A stretch of DNA of 64,000 nt from Candidatus Accumulibacter aalborgensis (lineage in GTDB: Bacteria > Pseudomonadota > Gammaproteobacteria > Burkholderiales > Rhodocyclaceae): NCBI RefSeq assembly GCF_900089955.1, contig NZ_FLQX01000135.1, positions 1-64,000 on the forward strand, in the 5' to 3' direction. This document shows, in pieces, positions 17,685 through 27,619 of this stretch; positions within the stretch are counted from its first letter, which is position 1; the number at the start of each line of letters is the position of its first letter. Under the pieces are notes generated by a model. It was not told the DNA's origin and searched no databases. It saw only the letters and a program-made list of their open reading frames with translations. Made by a program: the position numbers and the translations under genes.

Positions 17685-17946
17685 AGCGGCCGCAGGTCGA
17701 AACCATCGTGCTTCAACGCTCCCCGTGATCGGCTTGCCGAAGACGACCACAAGCCCATGAGCGTCAGCCGCTGGTAGGCCGTTTCCCGGCGCTGGCGCTT
17801 GACGAGGCGTCGGCCACGCTGGAGTTGAACCGGGAACTGTTGGCGCGTCAGTTTCAGGTGATGATACGATGACGACGCGCATCGCGGCGAAAGCTGCCAC
17901 ACGTTCCCGCCGCAAACTTCCCCTCAAAGTACCATTGAAAGGAGAA

Positions 17947-18399
17947 ATGACCATGCCCACAGGTACTGTTCGACTGCATCGTGTGCTCCGAGCCACCCCG
18001 GAGCGTGTCTATCGGGCATTCCTGGATGCCGACGCACTGGCAAAGTGGATACCTCCGCACGGCTTCACGTGCAAGGTGCACCACATGGACGCCACGGTCG
18101 GCGGAACTTTCAGGATGTCGTTCACCAACTTCAACACAGGAAACGGTCACTCTTTCGGTGGCGAGTATCTCGAACTTGTTCCCGACGAGCGAATCCGCTA
18201 CACGGACAAATTCGATGATCCGAACCTGGCCGGGGAAATACAGGTGACGGTCGCCTTGATGAAAGTGTCGTGCGGCACCGAGATCAACATCGTGCAGGAA
18301 GGGCTGCCCGAAGTCATTCCCGTCGAGATGTGCTATCTCGGTTGGCAGGAGTCTCTTGCCCAACTCGCGACACTCGTCGAACCCGAGATTCCGGGCTAG
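17947..18399 (+). CDS. SRPBCC/AHSA1 family protein
   Basis: About 150 aa of the START-like Aha1 C-terminal type: LHRVLRATPERVYRAFLDADALAKWIPP, then GGTFRMSFTNF and FGGEYLELVPDERI. The fold carries a hydrophobic ligand cavity; functions vary and no specific one can be assigned. ATG 17947 is chosen because GGAG precedes it closely; the longer frame from 17869 adds a basic, unlikely N-terminus. Monocistronic. Confidence 0.85.
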   Translation: MTMPTGTVRLHRVLRATPERVYRAFLDADALAKWIPPHGFTCKVHHMDATVGGTFRMSFTNFNTGNGHSFGGEYLELVPDERIRYTDKFDDPNLAGEIQVTVALMKVSCGTEINIVQEGLPEVIPVEMCYLGWQESLAQLATLVEPEIPG

Positions 18400-18594
18400 C
18401 AGGATGGCGCTGAAGCGCCTAGGTTGGGGTGAGCTGGCGAACCCCATCACGGTGCCATTCCTCACCCCAGACGCGATAGTCGCAGTCGTCAACAGCGCAA
18501 ATCATGCCTCGGCATGAAAGCGCTTCGCAGGTACGAATTCATGGACCCCGCGCTTGTGCGCCTCCTTGAAGCGAAGGTCCTCAGCAAGCGGTGT

Positions 18595-18616
18595 CGGGTT
18601 GCGCTGCGCCAACCCG
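18595..18616 (-). terminator. Hairpin downstream of ald
   Basis: CGGGTTG (18595-18601) pairs with CAACCCG (18610-18616) around an 8-nt loop, just beyond the ald stop. No T tract follows on the minus strand, so it may be a dispersed palindrome rather than a true intrinsic terminator. Confidence 0.4.
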
Positions 18617-18629
18617 ATCAAGACTGTCG

Positions 18630-19748
18630 TCAGCCGGCAACCAGCGAAAGCGCATCGTGATAGGGGTAGTCGAGGTCTTCGGCGACTTCACGGCAGGTGA
18701 CCTTGCCGAAGGCGACGTTCAAGCCGTTGCGCAGGTGTTCGTCGTCCTTGAGCGCCTGTCGCCAGCCCTTGTCGGCGATCTGCAGGGCAAAGGGCAGCGT
18801 CGCATTGTTGAGCGCGTAGGTCGAGGTGCGCGGTACGCCACCCGGCATGTTGGCGACGCAGTAGTGCACGACGTTGCCGACCATGTACGTCGGGTCGGCA
18901 TGGGTCGTCGCTTTGGCCGTCTCGCAGCAGCCGCCCTGGTCGATGGCCACATCGACGATCACCGAACCCGGCTTCATGACCTCGACCATCGCTCGGGTGA
19001 TCAGCTTCGGCGCCGCAGCGCCCGGAATCAGCACGCCACCGATGACCAGATCGGCACGCAGTACGTGGTGCTCGACATTGTCCCGATTCGAGAAAACGGT
19101 CATCACGCGCGCGCCGAGCAAACGATCCATGCGCCGCAGGACGTCGATGTTTCGGTCGATGACGACCACCTGGGCACCCGTGCCGACGGCGACCTGGGCG
19201 GCGTTCGAGCCGACGACTCCGCCGCCGAGAATGACGATCTTCGCCGACGGAACGCCGGCGACGCCGCCAAGCAGAATGCCCATGCCGCCGTGCGCTTTCT
19301 CGAGACAGTAGGCGCCGGCCTGAATCGACAGTCGACCGGCGACCTCCGACATCGGCGCCAGCAGGGGCAAGCCGCCGCCAGGCTGGGTGACGGTCTCGTA
19401 GGCGATGCACACCGCACCGCCAGCGACCAGGTCGGCACACTGCTCGGGGTCGGGTGCGAGATGCAGGTAGGTGTACAGAATCTGGCCCTCGCGCAGCATC
19501 GCTCGCTCGCCAGCCTGCGGCTCCTTGACCTTGACGATCATTGCCGCGGTGGCAAAGATCTCCTCGGCGGTTGGCGCAATCGTCGCGCCGGCCTTCTGAT
19601 AGACCTCGTCGGTGGCGCCAATGTCTCTACCGGCGCCGGTTTCCACCGTCACCTGATGACCGTGGGCAACCATTTCCCGAACCGAAGACGGGGTCAGGCC
19701 AACGCGGTATTCGTGGTTCTTGATTTCCCTGGGTACGCCGATGTGCAT
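18630..19748 (-). CDS. ald: Alanine dehydrogenase
   Basis: 372 aa, full length. NAD-dependent interconversion of L-alanine with pyruvate and ammonia. Shown by the N-terminal [18 protein letters not shown] signature, KVKEPQ substrate-binding motif, the Rossmann glycine motif [16 protein letters not shown] after the second strand, and [13 protein letters not shown] near the active site. Faces away from the ECF sigma gene, with a 257-bp divergent spacer that likely carries both promoters. Confidence 0.95.
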   Translation of the reverse strand: MHIGVPREIKNHEYRVGLTPSSVREMVAHGHQVTVETGAGRDIGATDEVYQKAGATIAPTAEEIFATAAMIVKVKEPQAGERAMLREGQILYTYLHLAPDPEQCADLVAGGAVCIAYETVTQPGGGLPLLAPMSEVAGRLSIQAGAYCLEKAHGGMGILLGGVAGVPSAKIVILGGGVVGSNAAQVAVGTGAQVVVIDRNIDVLRRMDRLLGARVMTVFSNRDNVEHHVLRADLVIGGVLIPGAAAPKLITRAMVEVMKPGSVIVDVAIDQGGCCETAKATTHADPTYMVGNVVHYCVANMPGGVPRTSTYALNNATLPFALQIADKGWRQALKDDEHLRNGLNVAFGKVTCREVAEDLDYPYHDALSLVAG

Positions 19749-20005
19749 CTCTGTCTCCTGGCCAATGGTTTTTGGGGCTGCTCATCTTATGCCATTTCGC
19801 GATCTGTGGCGGCTTTTTTGGCAGCCGCAAAACGGGCTGCAGACCATGGCCAGCGGCGCGCGCGGCCTGCCACCCGGCAAGACTGTTGCGAGTCATCGCT
19901 TGGCGTTAAACTGCGGTCTTTCTTGCGCAGTCCGGACCGTTTGGAGATCACCGCCGTGCCGACCCCCCTCCTCCCGTGGCAATCGTTCGCTGACGGCGCC
20001 GCCGC

Positions 20006-20656
20006 ATGATGGCGAATGATACCGGCAGCGTCGATGACCAGCCACCCGCAGCCGGCAGGCGCGGTAAACTGCCCCCGGCCGCTGCGGCCATCGCCGCCGA
20101 ACTGGCCGGTTTTCGGCGCGACATGCTGCGCTTCGCGGTGCTGCAATTGCGTGATCAGGCCAGCGCCGAAGATGCGGTGCAGGAAGCGATGCTCTCCGCG
20201 CTGGAGGGGGCCGACCGCTTCGCCGAGCGGGCAAAGCTCAAAACCTGGGTGTTTTCGATCCTCAGAAACAAGATCGTGGACATCATCCGGCGACGGGTGC
20301 GCGAACCGAGTTACCAGGACCCCGAAGAAGAGATCGACGACGCCGATTTCGACCCGCTGTTCAAGAGCAACGGCCATTGGCAACGCGACGCCCGACCTGC
20401 CGACTGGGGAGACCCGGTCAAGAGTTTCGAGAACCAGCGCTTCTGGGCCGTCTTCGATACCTGCCTGAACCGGCTGCCGACGGGAACAGCGCGCGTCTTC
20501 ATGATGCGCGAGATGCTCGGCCTGGATACCGACGAAATCTGCGAGGAGCTGTCGATGAGCAGCAACAACTGCTGGGTCGTGCTGCACCGGGCACGCATGG
20601 GGCTGCGTATCTGCCTCGATCAGAAATGGTTCGCTGCCGGAGCCAAGACAGAATGA
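20006..20656 (+). CDS. ECF-type sigma-70 family RNA polymerase sigma factor
   Basis: 216 aa. Region 2 runs from about residue 35 to 100 (MLRFAVLQLRDQASAEDAVQEAML, then KLKTWVFSILRNKIVDIIRR). Region 4 lies at about 150-205 (LNRLPTGTARVFMMREMLGLDTDEIC, then SSNNCWVVLHRARMGL). The linker of about 50 acidic residues is longer than in RpoE. Overlaps the downstream zinc-finger anti-sigma gene (ATGA), so it is probably held inactive by it until a stress signal. ATG 20006 and 20009 are equally possible starts. Confidence 0.9.
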   Translation: MMANDTGSVDDQPPAAGRRGKLPPAAAAIAAELAGFRRDMLRFAVLQLRDQASAEDAVQEAMLSALEGADRFAERAKLKTWVFSILRNKIVDIIRRRVREPSYQDPEEEIDDADFDPLFKSNGHWQRDARPADWGDPVKSFENQRFWAVFDTCLNRLPTGTARVFMMREMLGLDTDEICEELSMSSNNCWVVLHRARMGLRICLDQKWFAAGAKTE

Positions 20657-20850
20657 TGCCCTGCAGGGAAGCCGTCAGACTGATGTCCGACGAGATGGAC
20701 CGCGAACTCGCCGGCGGCGAGCGTTTTGGCCTGCGTCTGCACACGCTGCTGTGCACTGGCTGTCACCACTATCGGCAGCAGATGTCCTTCCTGCGCAAGG
20801 CGTGCCGGCAGGAGGAGAAGGCTGCCGACGACGCGCCGGACAAGGCCTGA
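20653..20850 (+). CDS. Zinc-finger (zf-HC2) anti-sigma factor
   Basis: 65 aa. The segment CREAVRLMSDEMDRELAGGERFGLRLH is followed by a LHTLLCTGC motif, giving the H-x3-C-x2-C zinc site of the ZAS anti-sigma fold. There is no membrane segment or sensor domain, so this is a minimal soluble anti-sigma factor. ATG 20653 overlaps the sigma gene stop. Zinc release by oxidation is a plausible control mode, known for RsrA/ChrR-type ZAS proteins but not shown here. Confidence 0.85.
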   Translation: MMPCREAVRLMSDEMDRELAGGERFGLRLHTLLCTGCHHYRQQMSFLRKACRQEEKAADDAPDKA

Positions 20851-21077
20851 TGCCCGCGCACATCGTCGCCGCACACCAGGCGGCCACCGAAAGATGTCGT
20901 TGCGAAAGGTTTGATCCGAAACAATCGCCGCCTATCCCCTGACCACGTCAGCGGCGGTTCCGTCCAACCGCCGTTGTTTGCCGCGATAAGCCATCGCCCA
21001 GACCGAGCGCTTTTTGGGGCAGAGACAAGCGGCACACGTTTTTGTCGACAGCTGATCGGCTTCATAAAATCTGGCCG

Positions 21078-21683
21078 TCAGTGCATTCCCGTGTTCTTGT
21101 AGAGTGTCCTGAAACGCCCATCCGACAGGATCTCATCAAAAACATCGAAGGTCTTGCAACCGACGAATAGCTTCTTGAGCGTCTTCAAGCCGTACCGTTC
21201 CTTGAGGCTCGTGACTTCTTCTGGCATCTCCTTCGCAGCTAGGTCACCGGCCTGCGCGAGATACGTCCATCCGTCTTTGCGGTGATACCGGGTAGCCACA
21301 TCACGCAACAGCTTGACAAGCGGACTAGCCTGAAGCCACATCAGCTCAAGTTGCTTCTCGCACTCCGGGCTGCCCATGAACTTAGAAAGCAACCGCCTGC
21401 TCTCGTCCATGTGCGTCACGGTGCTCTTCAGATGCTCATGCATCGGCAGTACCTTTTCGCGCTGGGCGTCGAGGTAGGCCACGGTTTCAGTCATCTTGTC
21501 GGAGGAATCTGGCTCGCAGCGCGGCAGAAAATGATGGACCAGCTCATTGACGAGTCGGGTGAAGTCACCGACCCGAAGGCGCCCCCGGGCCTTGGTCGCC
21601 GCCACACATTTTGCGCAACGGGGTTGCATTTGGCTCGCTCGCGAGGCAAGATTCGCGCTCCGCGCCAAGCCTGAACAAACCAA
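21078..21683 (-). CDS. OST-HTH/LOTUS-domain protein
   Basis: Up to 201 aa; the start is uncertain (21629 and 21494 are alternatives). The C-terminal 70 residues, from GWTYLAQAGDLAAKEMP through YGLKTLKKLFVGCKTFDVFDE, look like an OST-HTH (LOTUS) domain, an RNA-binding winged helix often joined to NYN ribonuclease domains. No NYN domain is visible here; the N-terminal part is helical and unrecognised (LVNELVHHFLPRC). Free-standing OST-HTH proteins are uncommon, so an upstream fusion may have been lost. Confidence 0.65.
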   Translation of the reverse strand: MVCSGLARSANLASRASQMQPRCAKCVAATKARGRLRVGDFTRLVNELVHHFLPRCEPDSSDKMTETVAYLDAQREKVLPMHEHLKSTVTHMDESRRLLSKFMGSPECEKQLELMWLQASPLVKLLRDVATRYHRKDGWTYLAQAGDLAAKEMPEEVTSLKERYGLKTLKKLFVGCKTFDVFDEILSDGRFRTLYKNTGMH

Positions 21684-21698
21684 GCACCCGCCTCCCTG

Positions 21699-21842
21699 AT
21701 GCCTTCCTCCACACGCCCTACCCTGTCGGCCAGCATCGCGAAGCGCAATTCGGTTCTCTGCGCCAGCGCCGCGGCACGGCTGATCTGGGCAGTCGGCGCG
21801 CTGGTGTTGCTGTGGACCGCCGTCCTCTGGGCGCTCGATTGA
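21699..21842 (+). CDS. 47-residue single-pass membrane microprotein
   Basis: ATG 21699 to TGA 21842: a basic N-terminus (SIAKRNSVLCASAAAR) and one strongly hydrophobic helix (LIWAVGALVLLWTAVLWALD). Its stop overlaps a TTG that begins the ABC ATPase frame, suggesting an operon with the metal transporter. Function unknown; an accessory subunit or leader peptide is possible. Confidence 0.55.
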   Translation: MPSSTRPTLSASIAKRNSVLCASAAARLIWAVGALVLLWTAVLWALD

Positions 21843-22639
21843 ACGCTGCAGCGCAAGTCACACCGTTGTCGCCTCCACGACGCGCGGGCCCAATCGTGCG
21901 TTTCGACAACCTGACCCTGGGCTACAACCGCCATCCGGCGGTACACCACCTGCGCGGTGAAATTGCCGCCGGCAGCCTGCTGGCCATCGTCGGCCCCAAC
22001 GGTGCCGGCAAGTCGACGCTGCTCAAGGCGATTGCCGGCGAACTGCGGCCGCTGCAGGGCCAAGTCGAATTGCACGGCGTGCAGCGCCAACAGATCGCTT
22101 ACCTGACCCAGTTGGCGACGCTCGACAGCAGCTTCCCGATGGTCGTCCATGACTTCGTGGCCATGGGTCTGTGGCGCGAGATCGGTGCCTTTAGCGGACT
22201 GAATCGCGCCCAGCGGCGGCGCATCGACGAGGCGATCGGCGCCGTCGGCCTCGCCGGGCTCGAGAGCCGACCCATAGGCTCGCTCTCGGGTGGCCAGTTG
22301 CAGCGCACGCTCTTTGCCCGCGTGTTGCTCCAGGATGCGCCGCTGGTCCTGCTCGACGAGCCCTACGGCGCGATCGACGCGGCCAGCGTCCGTGACCTGG
22401 CCGCGCTGATCAGGCACTGGCACCACGAAGGGCGAACGGTGATCGCGGTACTGCATGACCTCGAACACGTGCTGCACGAGTACCCCGAGACGCTCCTGCT
22501 GGCGCGTGAAGTGGTCGCGCGCGGCGACACGGCGAGCGTGCTCAGCGACGAGAACCTGCGCCGTGCCCGCCAACTCGCAGAAGGGCGCGGCGACCAGGGG
22601 AACGCCCCGGTTTGTCATAACGAGCAGGATGCCGAATGA
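21839..22639 (+). CDS. Metal (Zn/Mn) ABC transporter ATP-binding protein, ZnuC-like
   Basis: 266 aa from TTG 21839, or 247 aa from GTG 21896, where family similarity begins (VRFDNLTLGYNRHPAV). Walker A GPNGAGKST, signature LSGGQLQRTLFAR, Walker B LVLLDEPYGAID and switch His in AVLHD are all intact. The 'x-LGY...HHLRGEI' start and pairing with an ABC-3 permease place it in the zinc/manganese/iron chelate group. Overlaps the permease start by 4 bases. No substrate-binding protein gene is adjacent. Confidence 0.85.
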   Translation: MNAAAQVTPLSPPRRAGPIVRFDNLTLGYNRHPAVHHLRGEIAAGSLLAIVGPNGAGKSTLLKAIAGELRPLQGQVELHGVQRQQIAYLTQLATLDSSFPMVVHDFVAMGLWREIGAFSGLNRAQRRRIDEAIGAVGLAGLESRPIGSLSGGQLQRTLFARVLLQDAPLVLLDEPYGAIDAASVRDLAALIRHWHHEGRTVIAVLHDLEHVLHEYPETLLLAREVVARGDTASVLSDENLRRARQLAEGRGDQGNAPVCHNEQDAE

Positions 22640-23517
22640 CTGAAACGCTGGCCAGCATACCGCTGCTCGCGCCCTTCATCGAGTTCGGCTTCATGCGCCG
22701 GGCACTCGCCGGGTGCCTGGCGCTGTCGCTCGGGGCGACGCCGGTCGGCGTCTTCCTGATGTTGCGCCGAATGAGTCTGGCCGGCGACGCGATGTCGCAT
22801 GCGATCCTGCCGGGCGCCGCCGTCGGCTATCTGATCGCCGGACTGTCGCTGCCGGCGATGACCATCGGGGGCCTGGTCGCCGGCCTGGCGGTGGCCGTGC
22901 TGGCGGGTGGCGTGGCGCGCCACACGGTGATCAAGGAGGACACCAGTCTGGCCACCTTCTACCTGATCTCGCTCTCGGCCGGCGTGCTGATCATCTCGCT
23001 GCGCGGCAGCAGCGTCGATCTGTTGCACGTTCTCTTTGGCAGCGTGCTGGCACTCGACGACGCGACGCTGCTGCTGCTCGCCGGTTTCACCTCGGTATCG
23101 GTCGTGGCGCTGGCGATCGGGCTGCGGCTGTTCGTGCTCGAGGGCTGCGATCCGGCTTTCCTGGCGCGTATCAGCCGTCTCGGACCGGTAGCTCACTATG
23201 GCTTCATGGTCCTCCTGGTGGTCAATCTGGTCGCCGGTTTCCACGCCCTCGGCACCTTGATGGCGGTGGGAATCATGATTCTGCCGGCGGCAGCGGCGCG
23301 CCTGTGGGTTTGTGATATCGGTCCGCTGCTGCTGATCGCTGTGCTCACCGCAATTCTCGGCTCGCTGATCGGGTTGCTGCTGTCGTACTACGTCAATCTG
23401 CCGGCCGGACCGGCAATCGTGCTGACGCTCGGCGCGCTGTACCTGCTGTCGCTGGCAGTCGGCCCGCTCGGACCGCTGGCCAGTCGCTGGCGGGCGAGCT
23501 GGCATTTCGAGCGCTGA
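22636..23517 (+). CDS. Metal ABC transporter permease (ZnuB/ABC-3 family)
   Basis: 293 aa, about eight or nine hydrophobic helices. Family motifs: FGFMRRALAGCLALSLGATPVGVFLMLRR at the N-terminus (given here in outline), MSLAGDAMSHAILPGAAVGYLI and the late GTLMAVGIMILPAAAARL. Forms the channel for Zn2+ or Mn2+ with the upstream ATPase. Its cognate binding protein must be encoded elsewhere. Confidence 0.88.
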   Translation: MTETLASIPLLAPFIEFGFMRRALAGCLALSLGATPVGVFLMLRRMSLAGDAMSHAILPGAAVGYLIAGLSLPAMTIGGLVAGLAVAVLAGGVARHTVIKEDTSLATFYLISLSAGVLIISLRGSSVDLLHVLFGSVLALDDATLLLLAGFTSVSVVALAIGLRLFVLEGCDPAFLARISRLGPVAHYGFMVLLVVNLVAGFHALGTLMAVGIMILPAAAARLWVCDIGPLLLIAVLTAILGSLIGLLLSYYVNLPAGPAIVLTLGALYLLSLAVGPLGPLASRWRASWHFER

Positions 23518-23714
23518 ACCCGCGCAGGCAGGGCAGGGCCCGCGAGAGCCCGTCCTGACGGTCGCTCATCGGCTGGCAGGGCAAGAAATCACTCGGACGT
23601 GTGCCAGCCGGGACCTGTAGAATGTTTTGCAACGACGAACCATCATCGAGCCGGCAGCAGATCGACGCATGAAGGATCCGTCGTTTCCATCCATTCCAGC
23701 CAAGGAGACTCCTC

Positions 23715-24743
23715 ATGCAGCGCATTCTGTCCTCTCCCTTCGCAACGGTCGGCTTCACCTCACTCGTCTTCACCGCTGCGCTCGCCTTCAGCCCGCTGGC
23801 CGTCTGTGCGGAAGCGGTGGTCAAGATCGACGGATCGAGCACCGTCTATCCGATTGCCGAAGCGATGGCCCAGGAGTTCCAGCGCGCCAAGCTGCACGAG
23901 GTGCACGTCAATGTCGGCGTTTCCGGGACGAGCGGCGGTTTCGCCAAGTTCTGTCGTGGCGAGACCGACATCGCGAGTGCCTCACGACCGATCCTCAAGA
24001 AGGAAATGGAAGAGTGCGCCAAGGCCGGCATCCGCTACTACGAGATGCCGTTGGCCTACGATGCGCTGACCGTCGTGGTCAATCCACAGAACACTTTCGT
24101 CAAGAGCCTGAGCATCGCCGACCTGCGCAAGCTCTGGGAACCGAGCGCACAGGGCAAGATCAACACCTGGAAGGACCTCAACCCGGCGTGGCCGGCGGAG
24201 AAAATCAAGCTCTTTGCCCCCGGCGCCGATTCGGGGACTTTCGAGTACTTCACCGAAGTCGTTGTCGGCACGGCGAAGGCCAGCCGTACCGACGCGACCA
24301 CGGCCGAAGATCACGCCGTGCTCGTGCAGGGGATTGCCGCCGACAAGGATGCGCTGGGCTACGTCGCCCTCGACTACTATGTCGAGAACCAGCAGAAGCT
24401 GAAGGCCGTGGCGATCAGTGACGGCAAGGAAGCCGTACTGCCGACGGTGGCCAGCATTCGCAGCGGCCGCTATCAGCCCTTCTCGCGCCCGATCTTTCTC
24501 TACGTCAGTGAAAAGTCGCTCGACAAGCCGGCGGTCAAACAGTTCGTCGACTTCAGCATGAAGAATGCGGCCAGGGTGGTCGAGGAAGTGAACTATCTGC
24601 CGCTGCCGGCCAGGGCATACAGTGAGAACCTTGAGCGCATCACGGCGAAGAAGGTCGGTACCGTTTATGGCGGCGAGGACAAGGGCCGCTTGCGGCCACT
24701 AGACTCCATGCAGATCCTCAAGGCCTTGATGCACGGTTCGTGA
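23715..24743 (+). CDS. PstS-like phosphate-binding protein (second copy)
   Basis: 342 aa. Signal peptide cleaved after about residue 33 (LAVCAEA), then [16 protein letters not shown] and [27 protein letters not shown], the loop that clamps phosphate. Differs clearly from the pstS of the operon downstream and resembles the SphX/PstS-2 type that scavenges phosphate. Monocistronic and convergent to pstB, sharing the bidirectional terminator at 24812-24852. Either an alternative binding protein for the same transporter or a phosphate sensor. Confidence 0.9.
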   Translation: MQRILSSPFATVGFTSLVFTAALAFSPLAVCAEAVVKIDGSSTVYPIAEAMAQEFQRAKLHEVHVNVGVSGTSGGFAKFCRGETDIASASRPILKKEMEECAKAGIRYYEMPLAYDALTVVVNPQNTFVKSLSIADLRKLWEPSAQGKINTWKDLNPAWPAEKIKLFAPGADSGTFEYFTEVVVGTAKASRTDATTAEDHAVLVQGIAADKDALGYVALDYYVENQQKLKAVAISDGKEAVLPTVASIRSGRYQPFSRPIFLYVSEKSLDKPAVKQFVDFSMKNAARVVEEVNYLPLPARAYSENLERITAKKVGTVYGGEDKGRLRPLDSMQILKALMHGS

Positions 24744-24811
24744 ACGCGACGACCGCGACAGGCGATGTGATCGCCCCGGAACCTGCGGTGAACGACGGCA
24801 ACTGAACCAAG

Positions 24812-24852
24812 AACGGGAAATCCGCCGGCCTGGCCGGAGGATTTCCCGTTTT
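24812..24852. terminator. Bidirectional rho-independent terminator
   Basis: Stem AACGGGAAATCC with GGATTTCCCGTT, with a secondary CCGGCC/GGCCGG stem in the loop, followed by T residues on the plus strand and preceded by A residues for minus-strand termination. Lies between the convergent PstS-like gene and pstB. Confidence 0.85.
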
Positions 24853-24876
24853 CAGTCGCCACAACTTGCCATCAGA

Positions 24877-25659
24877 TCAACCGAAGCGCCCGGTGATGTA
24901 GTCCTCGGTCTGTTTCTTTTTCGGTTTTATGAACAGCTCTTCAGTTCTGCCGAACTCGACCAACTCACCGACATACATGAACGCCGTGAAGTCGGAAATG
25001 CGCCCCGCCTGCTGCATGTTATGCGTCACGATGGCGATGGTGTATTCGGACTTCAGCTCGTTGATCAGCTCTTCGATCTTGCCGGTGGAAATGGGATCCA
25101 GCGCCGAGGTGGGCTCGTCCAGCAGGACGACTTCCGGCTTTACGGCAATGGTGCGAGCGATGCACAGGCGCTGCTGCTGGCCACCCGACAAGGAGAAACC
25201 GCTTTGCTGCAGCTTGTCCTTGGTTTCGTCCCACAGCGCTGCCTGATGCAGCGCCCATTCGACGCGCTCGTCCATCGCTGAGCGTGACAGACGCTCGTAA
25301 AGCCGCACGCCGAAAGCGATGTTTTCGTAGATGGTCATCGGGAACGGAGTCGGCTTCTGGAAAACCATGCCGATCTTGGCGCGCACCAGGTTCACGTCCT
25401 GCTTCCTGTCCAGCAGGTTCTTGCCGTGGAAGTTGATCTGCCCTTCGGCACGCTGTCCAGGATAAAGGTCGTACATGCGGTTGAAGGTACGCAGCAGCGT
25501 AGACTTGCCGCAGCCGGAAGGGCCGATGAACGCCGTGACCTTGCTTTTCGCGATATCCAGCGAAATGTTGGTCAGACCACGGAAGTCGCCGTAATAGAAA
25601 TTCAGGTCGCGGACTGAAAGAATGGCATTGGCATTGGCGGCAGGGAGAGCAGCGGACAT
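24877..25659 (-). CDS. pstB: Phosphate ABC transporter ATP-binding protein
   Basis: 260 aa. Walker [10 protein letters not shown], signature [13 protein letters not shown], Walker [14 protein letters not shown] and the PstB-specific [20 protein letters not shown] are all present. Start [11 protein letters not shown] (25659) has GGAG about 6 bases upstream; the frame extends further without support. Last gene of pstSCAB; phoU does not follow, which is unusual. Confidence 0.96.
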   Translation of the reverse strand: MSAALPAANANAILSVRDLNFYYGDFRGLTNISLDIAKSKVTAFIGPSGCGKSTLLRTFNRMYDLYPGQRAEGQINFHGKNLLDRKQDVNLVRAKIGMVFQKPTPFPMTIYENIAFGVRLYERLSRSAMDERVEWALHQAALWDETKDKLQQSGFSLSGGQQQRLCIARTIAVKPEVVLLDEPTSALDPISTGKIEELINELKSEYTIAIVTHNMQQAGRISDFTAFMYVGELVEFGRTEELFIKPKKKQTEDYITGRFG

Positions 25660-25673
25660 GAGGAACTCCGGGT

Positions 25674-26516
25674 TCAGACTGAGGACTTCTTGCGGAAGAT
25701 GGCGCGCGCGATGATGTTGATGGCGAGCACCATCAGGGCTATCAGCAGAGCACCGCCCCAGGCCAACTTGACCCAATTGTCGTAAGGGCTCATGGCAAAC
25801 TGGAAGATCACCACCGGCAGGTTGCCCATCGGTTCCGACATGTCGGTACTGTAGAACTGGTTGTTCAACGCAGTGAACAGGAGCGGCGCTGTTTCCCCGG
25901 TGACCCGGGCAATGGCCAGCAGGATGCCGGTCACCACGCCGGACGAAACGGCGCGCAGGGTGACTTTCAACGACACCTGCCAGCGCGGCGCGCCGACGGC
26001 GAACGCCGCCTCGCGCAGGCTGTTGGGCACCAGCAAGAGCATGTTCTCGGTCGTCCGCACGACCACCGGAATGGCAATCAGCGACAGGGCCAGCGACCCG
26101 GCCCAGCCCGAGAAACCACCCAGCGTGGCCACTGCCAGAGCGTAGACGAACAGGCCGACGACGATCGACGGCGCCGACAACATGACGTCGGTGACGAAAC
26201 GGGTGACGGCTGCGAATTTCGATGTGGCGCCAAATTCGGCCAGGTAGATGCCGGCAAGAATGCCAATCGGAGTGGAAACCAGTGCGCTCACGCCAACGAT
26301 CATCAGGCTGCCGACGATGGCATTGCGCAAACCACCTCCCTCAGTACCCGGTGCCGGCGTGTCGCGGGTAAAGAAATCCAAGCTCAAAGCGGCAAAACCG
26401 TTGTAGAACAGTGTCCAGAGAATCCACAGCAGGGCGAGCAGGCCGAAGGCCATCGCGGTCATCGACAGCGCAACGCCGATGCGGTTGGTCAGGATGCGGC
26501 GGGAATACAGATTCAT
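25674..26516 (-). CDS. pstA: Phosphate ABC transporter permease PstA
   Basis: 280 aa, six predicted helices. Family motifs ESTGG-type [23 protein letters not shown] at about 50-70 and the EAA loop near [20 protein letters not shown]. Forms the membrane channel with PstC. 14 bp upstream of pstB, so co-transcribed. Confidence 0.95.
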   Translation of the reverse strand: MNLYSRRILTNRIGVALSMTAMAFGLLALLWILWTLFYNGFAALSLDFFTRDTPAPGTEGGGLRNAIVGSLMIVGVSALVSTPIGILAGIYLAEFGATSKFAAVTRFVTDVMLSAPSIVVGLFVYALAVATLGGFSGWAGSLALSLIAIPVVVRTTENMLLLVPNSLREAAFAVGAPRWQVSLKVTLRAVSSGVVTGILLAIARVTGETAPLLFTALNNQFYSTDMSEPMGNLPVVIFQFAMSPYDNWVKLAWGGALLIALMVLAINIIARAIFRKKSSV

Positions 26517-26538
26517 GGCAATGCTCCTGATGGGCTTC

Positions 26539-27534
26539 TCACCTGCCTTGCCTGGCGATACCGCGCTGGATCAACCAGCGAGACATTGCCAGCACGAGGA
26601 AAGTGATGATGAACAGCACCAGACCGAGGGCGAACAGAGCCGAGATGTGCAGCCCGGGATCGGCTTCACCGAACTCATTGGCCAGCGTGGCAGCGATTGA
26701 TGTACCCGGCGCAAAAAGGCTGCCCACAATGCGGTTGGCGTTACCAATGACGAAAGTGACGGCCATCGTTTCGCCGAGTGCACGGCCAAGGCCGAGCATG
26801 ATGCCACCGATGACGCCAACGCGGGTGTAGGGCAGGACGACACCGGTGACCACTTCCCAGGTCGTGCAACCGACGCCATAAGCGGACTCCTTGAGCTGCG
26901 CTGGAACGGTTTCGAACACGTCACGCATCACCGAGGCAACGAAGGGAATCACCATCAGCGACAGCACGATGCCGGCGGTGAGGATACCGACGCCGATGGG
27001 CGGACCAGCAAACCAGCCACCAATCACCGGCACCTTGCCGAAGATCGCCTGCAAGCAAGGTTGCACGTGCTTGGCAAACAACGGCGCAAAAACGAACAGA
27101 CCCCAGATGCCGTAAATGATCGATGGCACACCAGCGAGCAGTTCAATCGCCGTGCCGAGCGGGCGGCGCAAGCAGGCCGGACACGTTTCGGTGAGGAACA
27201 AGGCGATGCCGAAGCTGACCGGAACGGCGATCAACAGCGCGATCACCGAGGTCACCACCGTACCGTAGATGGCGGCGAGCGCACCAAACTTGTCGTCCGG
27301 CACATTCCAGACGTCGGTCCAGAGAAAGGCTGGGCCGGATTGCCTCAGCACGGGCATCGCTTGCACCGCCAGGGCAATCAGCATGCCCGCCAGCGCGACG
27401 AGCACGATGAAGGCGAAGAACAGGGTGAGCTGATGAAAGATCGTGTCCTGCCACTTGAACTTCCGGACCTGACGCGCATGGAAATCGACAGCTACTGGCA
27501 TGTCAAAAGGTACGGCCGTAGTCAATTCGCTCAT
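26539..27534 (-). CDS. pstC: Phosphate ABC transporter permease PstC
   Basis: 331 aa, six helices after a hydrophilic N-terminus. Motifs: FGALAAIYGTVVTSVIA, ELLAGVPSIIYGIWGLFV and the EAA-loop ALGETMAVTFVIGN. Start MSELTTAVPF (27534) has AGGA nine bases upstream; an in-frame ATG at 27543 is the alternative. Lies between pstS and pstA. Confidence 0.95.
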   Translation of the reverse strand: MSELTTAVPFDMPVAVDFHARQVRKFKWQDTIFHQLTLFFAFIVLVALAGMLIALAVQAMPVLRQSGPAFLWTDVWNVPDDKFGALAAIYGTVVTSVIALLIAVPVSFGIALFLTETCPACLRRPLGTAIELLAGVPSIIYGIWGLFVFAPLFAKHVQPCLQAIFGKVPVIGGWFAGPPIGVGILTAGIVLSLMVIPFVASVMRDVFETVPAQLKESAYGVGCTTWEVVTGVVLPYTRVGVIGGIMLGLGRALGETMAVTFVIGNANRIVGSLFAPGTSIAATLANEFGEADPGLHISALFALGLVLFIITFLVLAMSRWLIQRGIARQGR

Positions 27535-27619
27535 GGCGATCATTCCTGTCTGGTGCAGGCATTCTCTGCGGGGGTCTTCGGTGGGCCACGGAATTTCCGG
27601 ACAAAGTCACTGGAAGACC

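Noticed and set aside
18595-18616. Strong terminator for ald
   Set aside because: Stem is good but lacks a T tract on the minus strand; listed only as a low-confidence hairpin.
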